Shown here piece after piece: positions 1-6,509 of a DNA stretch of 6,524 bases. The translations under genes were made by a program, and so were the position numbers. Positions within the stretch are counted from its first letter, which is position 1. The number at the start of each line of letters is the position of its first letter. The notes below the pieces were generated by a model. That model was not told where the DNA came from. It saw only the letters and a program-made list of their open reading frames with translations, and made no database searches. Where the stretch lies: positions 1-6,524 of the forward strand of contig JAQCNK010000034.1 in assembly GCA_028275075.1 (NCBI GenBank), written 5' to 3'. The DNA comes from Haloarcula sp. (GTDB taxonomy: Archaea; Halobacteriota; Halobacteria; Halobacteriales; Haloarculaceae).

Positions 1-321
1 CAGAAACGCGAACTCGACACGACGACGATCGAGCGTGCGACGTACGTCCCCGACCTGCGGGACCGCGTCACGCAAGACGCAGGATCGTTCCTCCGCGCCG
101 TGGAGGAAGACGTTGTCGAGGAAGACCACGTCCACGCCGAACTCGGCGAGGTGCTCGTCGGGGACGCCCCGGGCAGAGAGTCACCGGACGATATCACAGT
201 GTTCGACTCGGGTGGCACTGCCATCGAAACGGTGGCGGCTGCCAAACTGTTGTACGACCGCGCCGTCGAGCGAGGCGTCGGTGAAGAAATCGAACTCGCG
301 CCCGCGAGCGAAGTAATGTAG
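1..321 (+). CDS. Ornithine cyclodeaminase / alanine dehydrogenase family protein, 3' part only
   Basis: The reading frame is open from the first base and ends at TAG (319-321), giving the last 106 residues of a protein whose family is usually about 330 residues. The end is typical of the ornithine cyclodeaminase/mu-crystallin family: an acidic helical region (VEEDVVEEDHVHAELGEVL), then the segment ITVFDSGGTAIETVAAAKLLYDRA, where members carry a VF-S-G-A-D-AAA-Y-RA pattern. In the family this part packs against the NAD(P)-binding domain. Members deaminate ornithine to proline, oxidise alanine, or reduce ketimines. The substrate cannot be told from this fragment, because the nucleotide-binding Gly-rich loop and the substrate residues lie upstream of the window. 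The last residues (ELAPASEVM) are a short polar tail. The protein should be cytoplasmic. Family assignment is confident; the exact enzyme is not. Confidence 0.85.
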   Translation, partial: QKRELDTTTIERATYVPDLRDRVTQDAGSFLRAVEEDVVEEDHVHAELGEVLVGDAPGRESPDDITVFDSGGTAIETVAAAKLLYDRAVERGVGEEIELAPASEVM

Positions 322-325
322 TCGT

Positions 326-407
326 ATACTGTCGGCTGTACCATCACGGCAGCAATCGCCCAACCCGGGTTGGGAGAGTATCTCCACGGACGTACAGCCA
401 GCAGTAT
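326..407. repeat. Nested inverted repeat: 16-nt imperfect arms around a perfect 16-nt palindrome
   Basis: The left arm ATACTGTCGGCTGTAC (326-341) and the reverse complement of the right arm GTACAGCCAGCAGTAT (392-407) agree at 14 of 16 positions, and one of the two differences is a G-T wobble. The 50-nt interior holds the perfect palindrome CCCAACCCGGGTTGGG (359-374). Both dyads share the same centre, between bases 366 and 367. The element starts four bases after the stop of the cyclodeaminase-family gene and ends 64 bases before the stop of the convergent small gene. It could be a folded transcript end between convergent genes, a protein-binding site, or a small non-autonomous element with terminal inverted repeats. 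No convincing target-site duplication is seen; only AGTC recurs loosely at 320-323 and 409-412. Confidence 0.85.
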
Positions 408-471
408 GAGTCAAGGTCGGGTTCGGCGCTCTCTGGGAATACGGTCCAACAAGCGCGTCCAACCGACTGGA

Positions 472-744
472 TCACTCCTCCTCGGAGCCGGGTTGTTCCC
501 CGTGGAGGGCAAACCACTCCCGCAGCGGGCCGCGAATCCCGTCGACAGTAACAGTCACGTCGCCATTGAACCGCCAGTTCGCGCGCGGTGAGTCCTCACC
601 GAAGTAAATCGGAATGTCGACTTCCAGATCCTCGACAGCCACGTCCAGGGCCTCCTCGCGGTCGACGGTCTCGTCAAGCAGCCGTTCGACAGCCCTCTGT
701 AGTTCGTCGAGATCCGGTTCCGGCATCCCCCTGCTATGGCTCAT
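472..744 (-). CDS. Uncharacterised small acidic haloarchaeal protein (90 aa)
   Basis: I do not recognise a named family. From ATG at 744 the protein starts MSHSRGMPEPDLDELQRAV and runs 90 residues to TGA (472-474). The first half (about residues 10-42) is an acidic, probably helical segment (ELQRAVERLLDETVDREEALDVAVEDLEV). The second half looks like beta strands (IPIYFGED, ANWRFNGDVTVTVDGI) followed by a short Trp-containing helix. There is no signal peptide, membrane segment or metal-binding cluster. It has the composition of a soluble haloarchaeal protein. ATG 744 is preferred because an AT-rich stretch lies about 27 nt before it, which suits a leaderless transcript. ATG 726 (MPEPDLDEL) and ATG 765 are in-frame alternatives. 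The gene is divergent from the 824-1474 gene and convergent with the cyclodeaminase-family gene. It is judged real from its halophile-like composition, while the overlapping frames are Ser/Arg-rich. Confidence 0.7.
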   Translation of the reverse strand: MSHSRGMPEPDLDELQRAVERLLDETVDREEALDVAVEDLEVDIPIYFGEDSPRANWRFNGDVTVTVDGIRGPLREWFALHGEQPGSEEE

Positions 745-763
745 ACAGTCGGGTAACGGCTCC

Positions 764-778
764 ACCTATCTGTTTGTT
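764..778 (-). promoter_or_regulatory. Weak AT-rich promoter candidate for the 90-aa gene
   Basis: Read on the minus strand this is GGAAACAAACAGATA, the most AT-rich stretch in the 79-nt divergent gap. Its middle (about base 771) is 27 nt before ATG 744, the distance at which a haloarchaeal TATA box would sit for a leaderless message. The match to a TATA consensus is poor, so the call rests mainly on base composition and spacing. Confidence 0.3.
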
Positions 779-802
779 TCCCCAATCCACGGAGTCTTCA
801 GG

Positions 803-823
803 ACCCAGACCATCAGGTTGGGT
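803..823 (+). promoter_or_regulatory. Possible stem-loop abutting the start codon of the 216-aa gene
   Basis: ACCCA-G-ACC (803-811) can pair with GGTTGGGT (816-823) to give eight base pairs with one bulged G at 808 and the four-base loop ATCA. The last base of the stem is directly followed by ATG 824. It could be a structure in the 5' leader or a dyad operator in DNA. It is short, so chance is a real alternative. The right arm shares GGTTGGG with the palindrome at 359-374. Confidence 0.35.
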
Positions 824-1474
824 ATGGAGACACGTGCGGGCCGGTTCCGGGTGTACCGAGTCGTCGAGTCGGTGCCCCACATCAACCTCTTCGACACCGA
901 GGCGATGCGCCTCTACACCGCGTACCAGTCTGGGTACGACGACCGACAGGCTACCATCGATGGACTCAGGACTGGCGACCTCGTCGACGCGACACTCGGC
1001 GGTGATCCCGATGATTCCGACGAGGCGTGGTCGATCCAGTCGGTCGAGCGCGTTGCTCGGGTACGGATGGCGTTCGCCGTCGACGCTGCTGTGCCAACTG
1101 TTGCCGAGGAGTTGTGGACCGAGGAGCAGGAGCGGCCCGCGGCGACCGTCCTAGAGTGGGAGGATGAGCCAGTCGCCGAAGTCGCCGTCCAACCCCGGGC
1201 ACCGTTGCCGGGCAAGGCGTTCGTCCCCAGCGTTCTCACCGGCCTGGTCCCCATGGAGGACCGTCTCGGAGAACTACCGTCCGTCGGCAAACCGGTGACC
1301 GACGCGCTCTTCGTTGATCCGGACCCGCCACACGCCAACCGCTACTCGCGACCGTTCGGTGCCGTCGTCTTCTTCAGCGCGGCCGGCCAGCCCCTTCGCG
1401 ACGAGTTCTACGCAGCCTACGATATCGATCCGAGCGAGGACACGCGGCCGGAGTACGACCCCTACGGGATCTAA
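824..1474 (+). CDS. Uncharacterised haloarchaeal protein (216 aa)
   Basis: The frame is open from base 614, but the part before 824 lies opposite the 90-aa gene and reads as a Ser/Arg-rich shadow. The coding character changes at ATG 824 (METRAGRFRVYRVVESV), which is therefore chosen as the start. TAA at 1472-1474 ends it. The first 60 residues follow the pattern GRFRV, then GYDD, then a hydrophobic GLRTGDLVDATL strand-loop, which looks like a small beta-rich domain. The middle is acidic, and the end carries a Pro-rich stretch, a strand (AVVFFSAAGQPL) and a polar tail ending RPEYDPYGI. It has no membrane segment, signal peptide or recognisable catalytic motif. The N-terminal pattern reminds me of the haloarchaeal DUF6663 proteins, but this is from memory and the C-terminal half did not match my recollection. 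It is convergent with scpA, 43 nt apart. Confidence 0.8.
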   Translation: METRAGRFRVYRVVESVPHINLFDTEAMRLYTAYQSGYDDRQATIDGLRTGDLVDATLGGDPDDSDEAWSIQSVERVARVRMAFAVDAAVPTVAEELWTEEQERPAATVLEWEDEPVAEVAVQPRAPLPGKAFVPSVLTGLVPMEDRLGELPSVGKPVTDALFVDPDPPHANRYSRPFGAVVFFSAAGQPLRDEFYAAYDIDPSEDTRPEYDPYGI

Positions 1475-1517
1475 CCCGGAGTGGAAACGGTCGCAGTCGG
1501 GAGTCGTGTCCCACAGA

Positions 1518-2480
1518 TCAGTCCGCGACCGCTTCCTCTGAGCCGGTGGCGGCATTGGGGTCCTGAATCCAGAGGTCCCCAAAGAGGTCGTCCTGCTGGA
1601 GGATGACGCGGCCCCGGTGGGCCAGAAAGAGCAGGCCGAGAAAGCTCTCGACGCGGGAGCCGCCAGCCGTCTCGACTTCCCGGTAGAGCACTTCTTTGCG
1701 GCCCTTGTCGTACTGTTCGCGTACCGCTGCGAAGACGTCCTCGATAATCTCGTCAATCTGCTCGCCGTGAGCAGTCCCGGTCACGTCCGCAGCGGAGGGC
1801 TCGTCGTCGAGCCGCATGTCGTCGGCGCCCCGGTAGTCGAGTTCCTGGGTGCCCCGCTGGAACCCCTGTGGCGAGCCGCTGGTGTCGTACTCGCGGGACT
1901 CCTTCCACCAGTTGTGCCGTTCAGCCTCTCGTAAATCGTGGACGAGTTCGTCCAGAGTCTGGGGCATCCCGCGGGCCCGACGGCGTTCCAGGCGGCGGTC
2001 CATCTCCGACTCCAGCGCGGCGAAGGGATCGGGCTCATCGATGGGGGTGTCCCCAGCCATCGCCTGCTCCCAGGGCTCGACTGAGTCGTCTTCGGGCTCG
2101 TCGGTACGTAACATCGCATCGCTTTTCATCCGCACAAGGACGGAGGCGTAGAACAGCGCCCGCCCCGACGTTCGCAGATCGCTCCCGTCGATGGCGTCGA
2201 GGAATTTGTCAGTTACCTGCACCACGTCGATATCCCACGGGTCGATCTCGCCGTCGTCCGCAAGCTGAACAAGCACCTCGACGGGTTCTGGCGTGTCGTC
2301 GTCATCTTCGCTCGTCTCGGGTCCAGGGCCGTCGCCGTTCGCGCCAGCCTCGGGCGTGGGGTCCACCTCGGCCCCGTCGTCGACACCCGACTCCCCAGCC
2401 AGCAGGTCTACGTCAGACTGTTCACCCGGTGACTCCCTGTCTTCGTGGCCCGTGATGTCGAGCGGAATATCGTCAGTCAT
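1518..2480 (-). CDS. scpA: Segregation and condensation protein A (kleisin partner of SMC)
   Basis: ScpA is the kleisin subunit that joins the two heads of an SMC dimer and closes the ring that holds chromosomal DNA. The 320-residue protein has an acidic, low-complexity N-terminal extension (about 1-63). The conserved kleisin start follows: EPVEVLVQLADDGEIDPWDIDVVQV at 65-89, equivalent to the bacterial segment that begins with a GPLDLLL-like motif and ends in an IDI-DI pattern, then the helix with ALFYASVLVRMKSDAML (108-124). A charged central region (about 125-235) follows, with a basic helix DRRLERRRAR. The C-terminal winged-helix domain (about 240-308, QIDEIIEDVFAAVREQ to FGDLWIQDP) is where kleisins bind the SMC head. 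The start ATG lies only 6 nt after the smc stop, so translation of the two is probably coupled. It is longer than the roughly 250 residues usual in bacteria, mostly through the acidic extension. No scpB follows it. Confidence 0.93.
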   Translation of the reverse strand: MTDDIPLDITGHEDRESPGEQSDVDLLAGESGVDDGAEVDPTPEAGANGDGPGPETSEDDDDTPEPVEVLVQLADDGEIDPWDIDVVQVTDKFLDAIDGSDLRTSGRALFYASVLVRMKSDAMLRTDEPEDDSVEPWEQAMAGDTPIDEPDPFAALESEMDRRLERRRARGMPQTLDELVHDLREAERHNWWKESREYDTSGSPQGFQRGTQELDYRGADDMRLDDEPSAADVTGTAHGEQIDEIIEDVFAAVREQYDKGRKEVLYREVETAGGSRVESFLGLLFLAHRGRVILQQDDLFGDLWIQDPNAATGSEEAVAD

Positions 2481-2486
2481 AGATAC

Positions 2487-5400
2487 TCAGTCATCTGCGA
2501 CCACTTCCTCCTCGTCGGCCTCCCCGGAGAGGTCGATCCCGGTCACGGCCGAGACGTTGTCCCCCTGCATCATCACACCGATAGCCCGCTCGGAGCGTTC
2601 CAGCAGCGCCGAGCGGTGCGAGACGACGACGAACTGAGCGTCGCCGGCGAGTTCATCGACGAGTTCGCCGACGAGATCGGCGTTTTTCGCGTCAAGGAAC
2701 GCATCGACCTCGTCCAGCGCGTAGAACGGTGCGGGGTTGTGGCGCTGGATAGCGAATATGAAAGCCAGTGCTGTCAGTGACTTTTCGCCGCCGGACATCG
2801 CTGCCAGGCGCTGTATCGGCTTGTCGCCGGGCTGGGCCTTCATCGTCAGTCCGCCTTCGAACGGGTCGTCCTCGTCTTCGAGGTGGAGGTGACCGGTACC
2901 GTTCGATAGCCGTTCGAATATCTCTTCGAACTGCTCGTTGATGTCGTCGAACGCATCCATGAACGTCGCCTTCTTTTTTTGCTCGTAGCTGTCGATTCGC
3001 TCTCGTATCCCGTTGGCTTCCTCGACAAGCGTCTCCATTTGCTCCTCTAGCTCCCCGAGGTCCTCGGCCACGCGGTCGTACTCCTCGATAGCGCGCATGT
3101 TGACCGGCTCCAAAGCCTCCATCTCGCCGGTCAGGCGCTCGATTTCGGACTCGACAGTCTCGTGATCGGGGACATCTTCGGGGTCGTAGTCGCCGACTTG
3201 CGCTTCGAGTTCATCTATCTCCCACTCGAGACGGTCGCGGTCCTCGCGCTCGGCTTCGAGATCCCGTTCGACATCGGTGACCGTCGACTGCTGCTCGTCG
3301 CGGGCCGCCGTCGCCTCCTGAAGCGAGTCTCGAAGGTCCTCGCGCTCGCGCTTGAGTTCGGCGAGTTCGCTTTCGAGTTGCTCGACCGCCTGCTCTTTCT
3401 CAGCTTTCAGCTCGCGTTTCTCCGCGACCTGTTCCTCTAGCTCCGCGATGCGCGTTTCCTTCTCTGCCTTGCGGTTCTGGGCGGTCTCGATGTCGTCGTG
3501 GAGGTCCTCGATGGCGTCCTCGGCGTACTGCTTTTCGAGCTGTAATTCGTTTAGCTTTGCGTTGAGATCATCGTCCCGATCTTCGAGGGTATCGATCTCC
3601 GCACGGATCTCCTCCCGCTCGTCGGTCAGATCGGGCAGTTCTGAGTCCTGCACCTCGGCCTCGAGTTCCGCGATGTCGGCCTCGATATCGGCGATGTCGT
3701 CGTTGGCCGCTTCGATATCGGCCTCCAGTTCGTCCATCTCGTCGGCGACGTCTTCGCGCTCGGCGGTGATCTCCTCGATAGCCTCGTTGAGATCGTCGAT
3801 TCGTTCGCGTGTCTGCTCTCGCTCCGCTACTTTGCGTTCGATGCTGGTCTCGATGTCGCGTACCTGCTCGGTCGCGTCGGACTCCCGGTCGCGGGCGTCG
3901 TCGAGGCGCTCCTCCACGTCCCTGAGCTCCTCGCGCACGTCGGTCCGCTCGTCTTCCAACTCCTGAATCCGGGTCGCGACCCGCTCCAACTGGCCAGCCC
4001 CACCGGAAAAGGAGTATCTGGTGCCCGATGAGGAACCGCCGGTCATGGCGCCGCTTTTCTCCACGAGGTCGCCCTCCAGTGTGACCATCCGATACTCCCC
4101 CATCAGACCCCGCGCGGTGTCCATCCGGTCGACGATGACTGTATCGCCCAGCACGTACGAGAAGACACCCGCGTACTCGCGGTCGAAGTCCACGAGGTTG
4201 TATGCGAAGTCGATGACGCCGTCGGCGTTTGGCAGCGACGGGAGCGAGCGGTTCTGCATCTGGGTTATCGGCAGGAACGTGGCCCGGCCGGCCGACCGCG
4301 ACTTCAGGAACTCGATACAGGACTGGCCGACGCCGTCGTCGTCGACGACAACATGAGCGAGCCGGCCGCCGGCGGCGGTCTCACAGGCGGTGGCGTACTC
4401 CGGGTCGACTCCGCCGAGTTGGCCGACGGTTCCGTGGACGCCCTCGCGGCCGGCGTTCAGGACCGCAGTGACCGCGCGCCCGTACGAGGAGTCACCGTCC
4501 TGGCCCGCCTTCGCCTCGAGTTCGGCGTACTCCTGTTGTTTCGCGCTGATTTTGTCCTCGAGCCCATCGAGGTCGGACTGGAGTTCGCGTTTCTCGGCCC
4601 GGAGGTCGTCGACGACCTCGCCGATAGTCGCCTTGTTTTTCTTCGCTTTCTCCAGTTCGGCCTTCAGGTCCTCGATATCGGCTTCGAGAGTGGGTATCTC
4701 CGCCTCCAGCGCTTCGATGGTCTCCCGTTTCTCGTCTTCCTCGTTGGAACGGCGTCGCGCCTCGTCAAGCAGGCGGTCCTGCTCGCGCTGTCGGTCGTTG
4801 CGCTCGGCCTTCGTCGCCTCCAACTCGTCGCGCTTGGCTTCGAGTTCGTCCTTTATTTCCTCGAATTCCTCACCGATATCGTCGATCCGAGACTGGACGT
4901 CGGCCAGCTCGCTCTCCTTGCTGGCGATATCCGTTTTGACGTTTGACTTCTCGACTTTCGTCTCGCGGATATCGCTGTCCAGTTCGTCGATGGTCTCCTG
5001 CTTGCGGTCGATCTGGACGAACGCCTGCCTGCGTTCGTTCTCGGCGGCCTCGACAGCCTCCTCGGCGGTGGCTATCTTGTCTTCCAGCCGCGAGATGTCG
5101 CCCTTTATCTCCTCGATATCGCGCTTGATCGCGAGCTGCTCGTCTTCGCCTTTGCGCTCGATTTCGTTGTTGAGCTCGTGGAGTTCATCCTCCAGCCGGA
5201 CGACCGTGCCCTGACGACTGTCGAGTTCCGCCTGCAGCTCGGCGAGTTCGCCTTCGAGTGTCTCGATTTCGGCCTCCGTATCGGCCAGTTCCTCGCGTTT
5301 GTCTTCGAGTTCGGCGGCTTTGCGATACCCCTCGTACTCAGATTTCTGTTCCCGGAGGTCCTGATATTGGAGGGCAGTCTCGCGCTCGTCTTCAAGCTGG

Positions 5401-6071
5401 TCGAGACGTGCTTGTTTCTCCTCGATTCGCAGTTCGGCCTCGTCGATTCGCTCTTCGACGACCTCCAGTTCCTCGAACGCGTCAGCCTTCTTCGCGTCGA
5501 ACTGGGCGACTCCGGCGATCTCGTCGATGATCTCCCGCCGGGAGCCGGCAGTCATGTTGATAATCTCAGTGACATCGCCCTGCATGACAACGTTGTACCC
5601 CTCGGGCGTGACCCCGGCCTGGGCAAGCAGGTCCTGAATGTCTGAGAGGTTGACCGAGCGACCGTTGATGTAGTAGTAAGAGTAGTAGTTGTCCTCAGTC
5701 TCTTTCACGCGGCGCTTGATAGCGATTTCGTCCACGTCGCCGATATTTTCCGTGCCGGCGGCGTTGACGACTTGCCCACGGGAAACGGTCCGATCCTCGT
5801 TGGCGAGGATGACCTCGACGCTGGCCTCTCGCTCGCCGCTGTACTCGACGTCCTCATCGGCGTGACCGGGGTTGTAAATGAGGTCGGTCAGCTTCTCGGC
5901 GCGGATGCCCGACGTGCGAGCGAGTCCGAGCGCGAAGAGGATGGCGTCGATGATGTTGGATTTGCCCGAACCGTTCGGGCCCGAAATCGTCGTAAAGTCC
6001 TCATAGAACGGGATTCGGGTCTTTCGCCCGAAGCTCTTGAAGTTGTCGAGGACGAGCTCTTTGATATGCAT
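2487..6071 (-). CDS. smc: Chromosome segregation ATPase SMC
   Basis: SMC dimers extrude or entrap DNA loops and drive chromosome compaction and segregation in the nucleoid. The 1194-residue protein has the full architecture and the usual length. The N-terminal head (1-165) has Walker A GPNGSGKSN at 31-39 (K37), an R-loop-like GIRAEK at 55-60 and the Q-loop glutamine Q164 (VVMQGDV). A coiled-coil arm (about 175-520) leads to the hinge (about 525-680), with the Gly-rich GVHGTVGQLGGVD and ending at GAMTGG (674-679). A second arm (about 690-985) returns to EPVNMRAIEEY (988-998) and the C-terminal head. That head has signature SGGEK (1093-1097), Walker B ALDEVD with D1120 and E1121, and H1152 in the switch loop VVVSHR. 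All ATPase residues are intact. The start MHIKELVLDNF is the canonical N-terminus. The hinge has no CXXC zinc hook, which rules out Rad50. It is co-transcribed with the small upstream gene and scpA. Confidence 0.98.
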   Translation of the reverse strand: MHIKELVLDNFKSFGRKTRIPFYEDFTTISGPNGSGKSNIIDAILFALGLARTSGIRAEKLTDLIYNPGHADEDVEYSGEREASVEVILANEDRTVSRGQVVNAAGTENIGDVDEIAIKRRVKETEDNYYSYYYINGRSVNLSDIQDLLAQAGVTPEGYNVVMQGDVTEIINMTAGSRREIIDEIAGVAQFDAKKADAFEELEVVEERIDEAELRIEEKQARLDQLEDERETALQYQDLREQKSEYEGYRKAAELEDKREELADTEAEIETLEGELAELQAELDSRQGTVVRLEDELHELNNEIERKGEDEQLAIKRDIEEIKGDISRLEDKIATAEEAVEAAENERRQAFVQIDRKQETIDELDSDIRETKVEKSNVKTDIASKESELADVQSRIDDIGEEFEEIKDELEAKRDELEATKAERNDRQREQDRLLDEARRRSNEEDEKRETIEALEAEIPTLEADIEDLKAELEKAKKNKATIGEVVDDLRAEKRELQSDLDGLEDKISAKQQEYAELEAKAGQDGDSSYGRAVTAVLNAGREGVHGTVGQLGGVDPEYATACETAAGGRLAHVVVDDDGVGQSCIEFLKSRSAGRATFLPITQMQNRSLPSLPNADGVIDFAYNLVDFDREYAGVFSYVLGDTVIVDRMDTARGLMGEYRMVTLEGDLVEKSGAMTGGSSSGTRYSFSGGAGQLERVATRIQELEDERTDVREELRDVEERLDDARDRESDATEQVRDIETSIERKVAEREQTRERIDDLNEAIEEITAEREDVADEMDELEADIEAANDDIADIEADIAELEAEVQDSELPDLTDEREEIRAEIDTLEDRDDDLNAKLNELQLEKQYAEDAIEDLHDDIETAQNRKAEKETRIAELEEQVAEKRELKAEKEQAVEQLESELAELKREREDLRDSLQEATAARDEQQSTVTDVERDLEAEREDRDRLEWEIDELEAQVGDYDPEDVPDHETVESEIERLTGEMEALEPVNMRAIEEYDRVAEDLGELEEQMETLVEEANGIRERIDSYEQKKKATFMDAFDDINEQFEEIFERLSNGTGHLHLEDEDDPFEGGLTMKAQPGDKPIQRLAAMSGGEKSLTALAFIFAIQRHNPAPFYALDEVDAFLDAKNADLVGELVDELAGDAQFVVVSHRSALLERSERAIGVMMQGDNVSAVTGIDLSGEADEEEVVADD

Positions 6072-6092
6072 ACAGTGAGCGGGGCCGCCCGT

Positions 6093-6440
6093 TTAGGCTA
6101 CGATGATGTCGGAGCCGGCATCGTCGTCGTCGGCCTCCGATTCGGCCTCGGGGTCAGCCATGTTGTCAGTCTCCTCGGGGGCCTCCGTGTTAGATGTATC
6201 GGCCTCGGGAACCAGAATCTCGTCGTCGGCCGCGGTGGACTCATCGGACGCCTCGGCCTCCGTCGCTTTCTCGTCCGCCTGTTCCGGTGCTGACTGACTG
6301 GGGCCGCTCTGCCCGTCGACAGCGTTTTCCAACTCGCGGATGCGGACCTTGCACTCAACCAGCTCGTCGGTCAATCCCTCAACAGACGCTTCCAGTTCCT
6401 GAACGCGCGTTTCCAGTTCCTCGACGCGGTTGCCACACAT
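6093..6440 (-). CDS. Small acidic coiled-coil protein leading the smc-scpA operon (115 aa)
   Basis: The protein has two parts. Residues 5-41 form a continuous coiled coil, with core positions V6, L9, V13, L16, V20, L23, L27, C30, I34, L37 and V41 in strict 3-4 spacing, about five heptads. Residues 42-108 are a disordered, Glu/Asp/Ala/Ser-rich tail, and the chain ends DIIVA before TAA (6093-6095). No membrane segment, enzyme motif or DNA-binding domain is visible. I think it belongs to a haloarchaeal family annotated as DUF7518, from memory only. ATG 6440 is chosen because a TATA-like box lies about 27 nt upstream, giving a leaderless message. The gene ends 21 nt before smc, so the two are probably on one transcript. 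A role as an SMC accessory or dimeric adaptor is inferred from position and coiled-coil character; it may instead be an unrelated regulator. Confidence 0.85.
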   Translation of the reverse strand: MCGNRVEELETRVQELEASVEGLTDELVECKVRIRELENAVDGQSGPSQSAPEQADEKATEAEASDESTAADDEILVPEADTSNTEAPEETDNMADPEAESEADDDDAGSDIIVA

Positions 6441-6463
6441 ATGTTACTCAGTGACGGTCTGGC

Positions 6464-6473
6464 CACATAAGCG
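6464..6473 (-). promoter_or_regulatory. TATA-like box of the smc operon (leaderless promoter)
   Basis: On the minus strand the bases read TACGCTTATG into TGGCC. The TTAT core is at 6467-6470, centred about 27-28 nt before ATG 6440. That is the spacing from an archaeal TATA box to the transcription start, so the first base of the message would be at or next to the start codon. No purine-rich BRE of consensus form is seen upstream. No comparable box lies before smc or scpA. Confidence 0.55.
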
Positions 6474-6497
6474 TACGTCAGACAACAGTTCATATTC

Positions 6498-6509
6498 CGA
6501 TAGATATCG
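6498..6509. promoter_or_regulatory. Short dyad CGATA-GA-TATCG upstream of the smc operon TATA box
   Basis: CGATA (6498-6502) and TATCG (6505-6509) are perfect inverted repeats separated by GA. The dyad lies 58-69 nt before ATG 6440 and about 25 nt upstream of the TATA-like box, in an AT-richer pocket. It could be a regulator site or part of a second promoter. A 5-bp arm is short enough to be chance. Confidence 0.2.

Noticed and set aside
181..462. Minus-strand open frame (93 aa) across the cyclodeaminase end and the intergenic dyad
   Set aside because: Its C-terminal half is antisense to a clearly coding frame, and its N-terminal half covers the nested dyad with no recognisable protein character.
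408..471. Possible tRNA or small RNA around GGTCGGGTTCGG
   Set aside because: The GGTTCG resembles a T-loop, but no acceptor stem, anticodon arm or D-arm can be folded around it.
614..823. Upstream extension of the 216-aa gene (70 more residues)
   Set aside because: It overlaps the 90-aa minus-strand gene and reads as Ser/Arg-rich sequence unlike the acidic protein that begins at ATG 824.
1475..1517. Terminator between the convergent 216-aa gene and scpA
   Set aside because: There is no T-rich tract or strong stem in these 43 bases on either strand.
3352..3966. Plus-strand open frame (204 aa) opposite the SMC C-terminal arm
   Set aside because: It has the same Ser/Arg-rich shadow composition, no domain, and is fully contained in smc.
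4390..5214. Long plus-strand open frame (274 aa) opposite the SMC N-terminal arm
   Set aside because: It is Ser-rich (many SSS and SRS runs), which is the mirror of Glu/Asp/Leu codons in a GC-rich coiled-coil gene. The minus-strand SMC frame is certain here.
2900..5500. Repetitive CTCGATATCG- and TCGAGTTC-like words on the plus strand
   Set aside because: These are recurring codon pairs for Glu, Leu, Asp and Ile in the SMC coiled-coil heptads, not a DNA repeat array.
2487..6071. Rad50 or another SMC-like ATPase instead of SMC
   Set aside because: The central domain is a full SMC hinge with its conserved glycines and has no CXXC zinc hook. Adjacency to scpA also fits SMC.
5772..6293. Plus-strand open frame (173 aa) spanning the smc start and the small upstream gene
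   Set aside because: It runs antisense through the Walker A region of smc and through the coiled-coil gene. Its hydrophobic Gly/Val/Leu runs are reverse readings of acidic codons.
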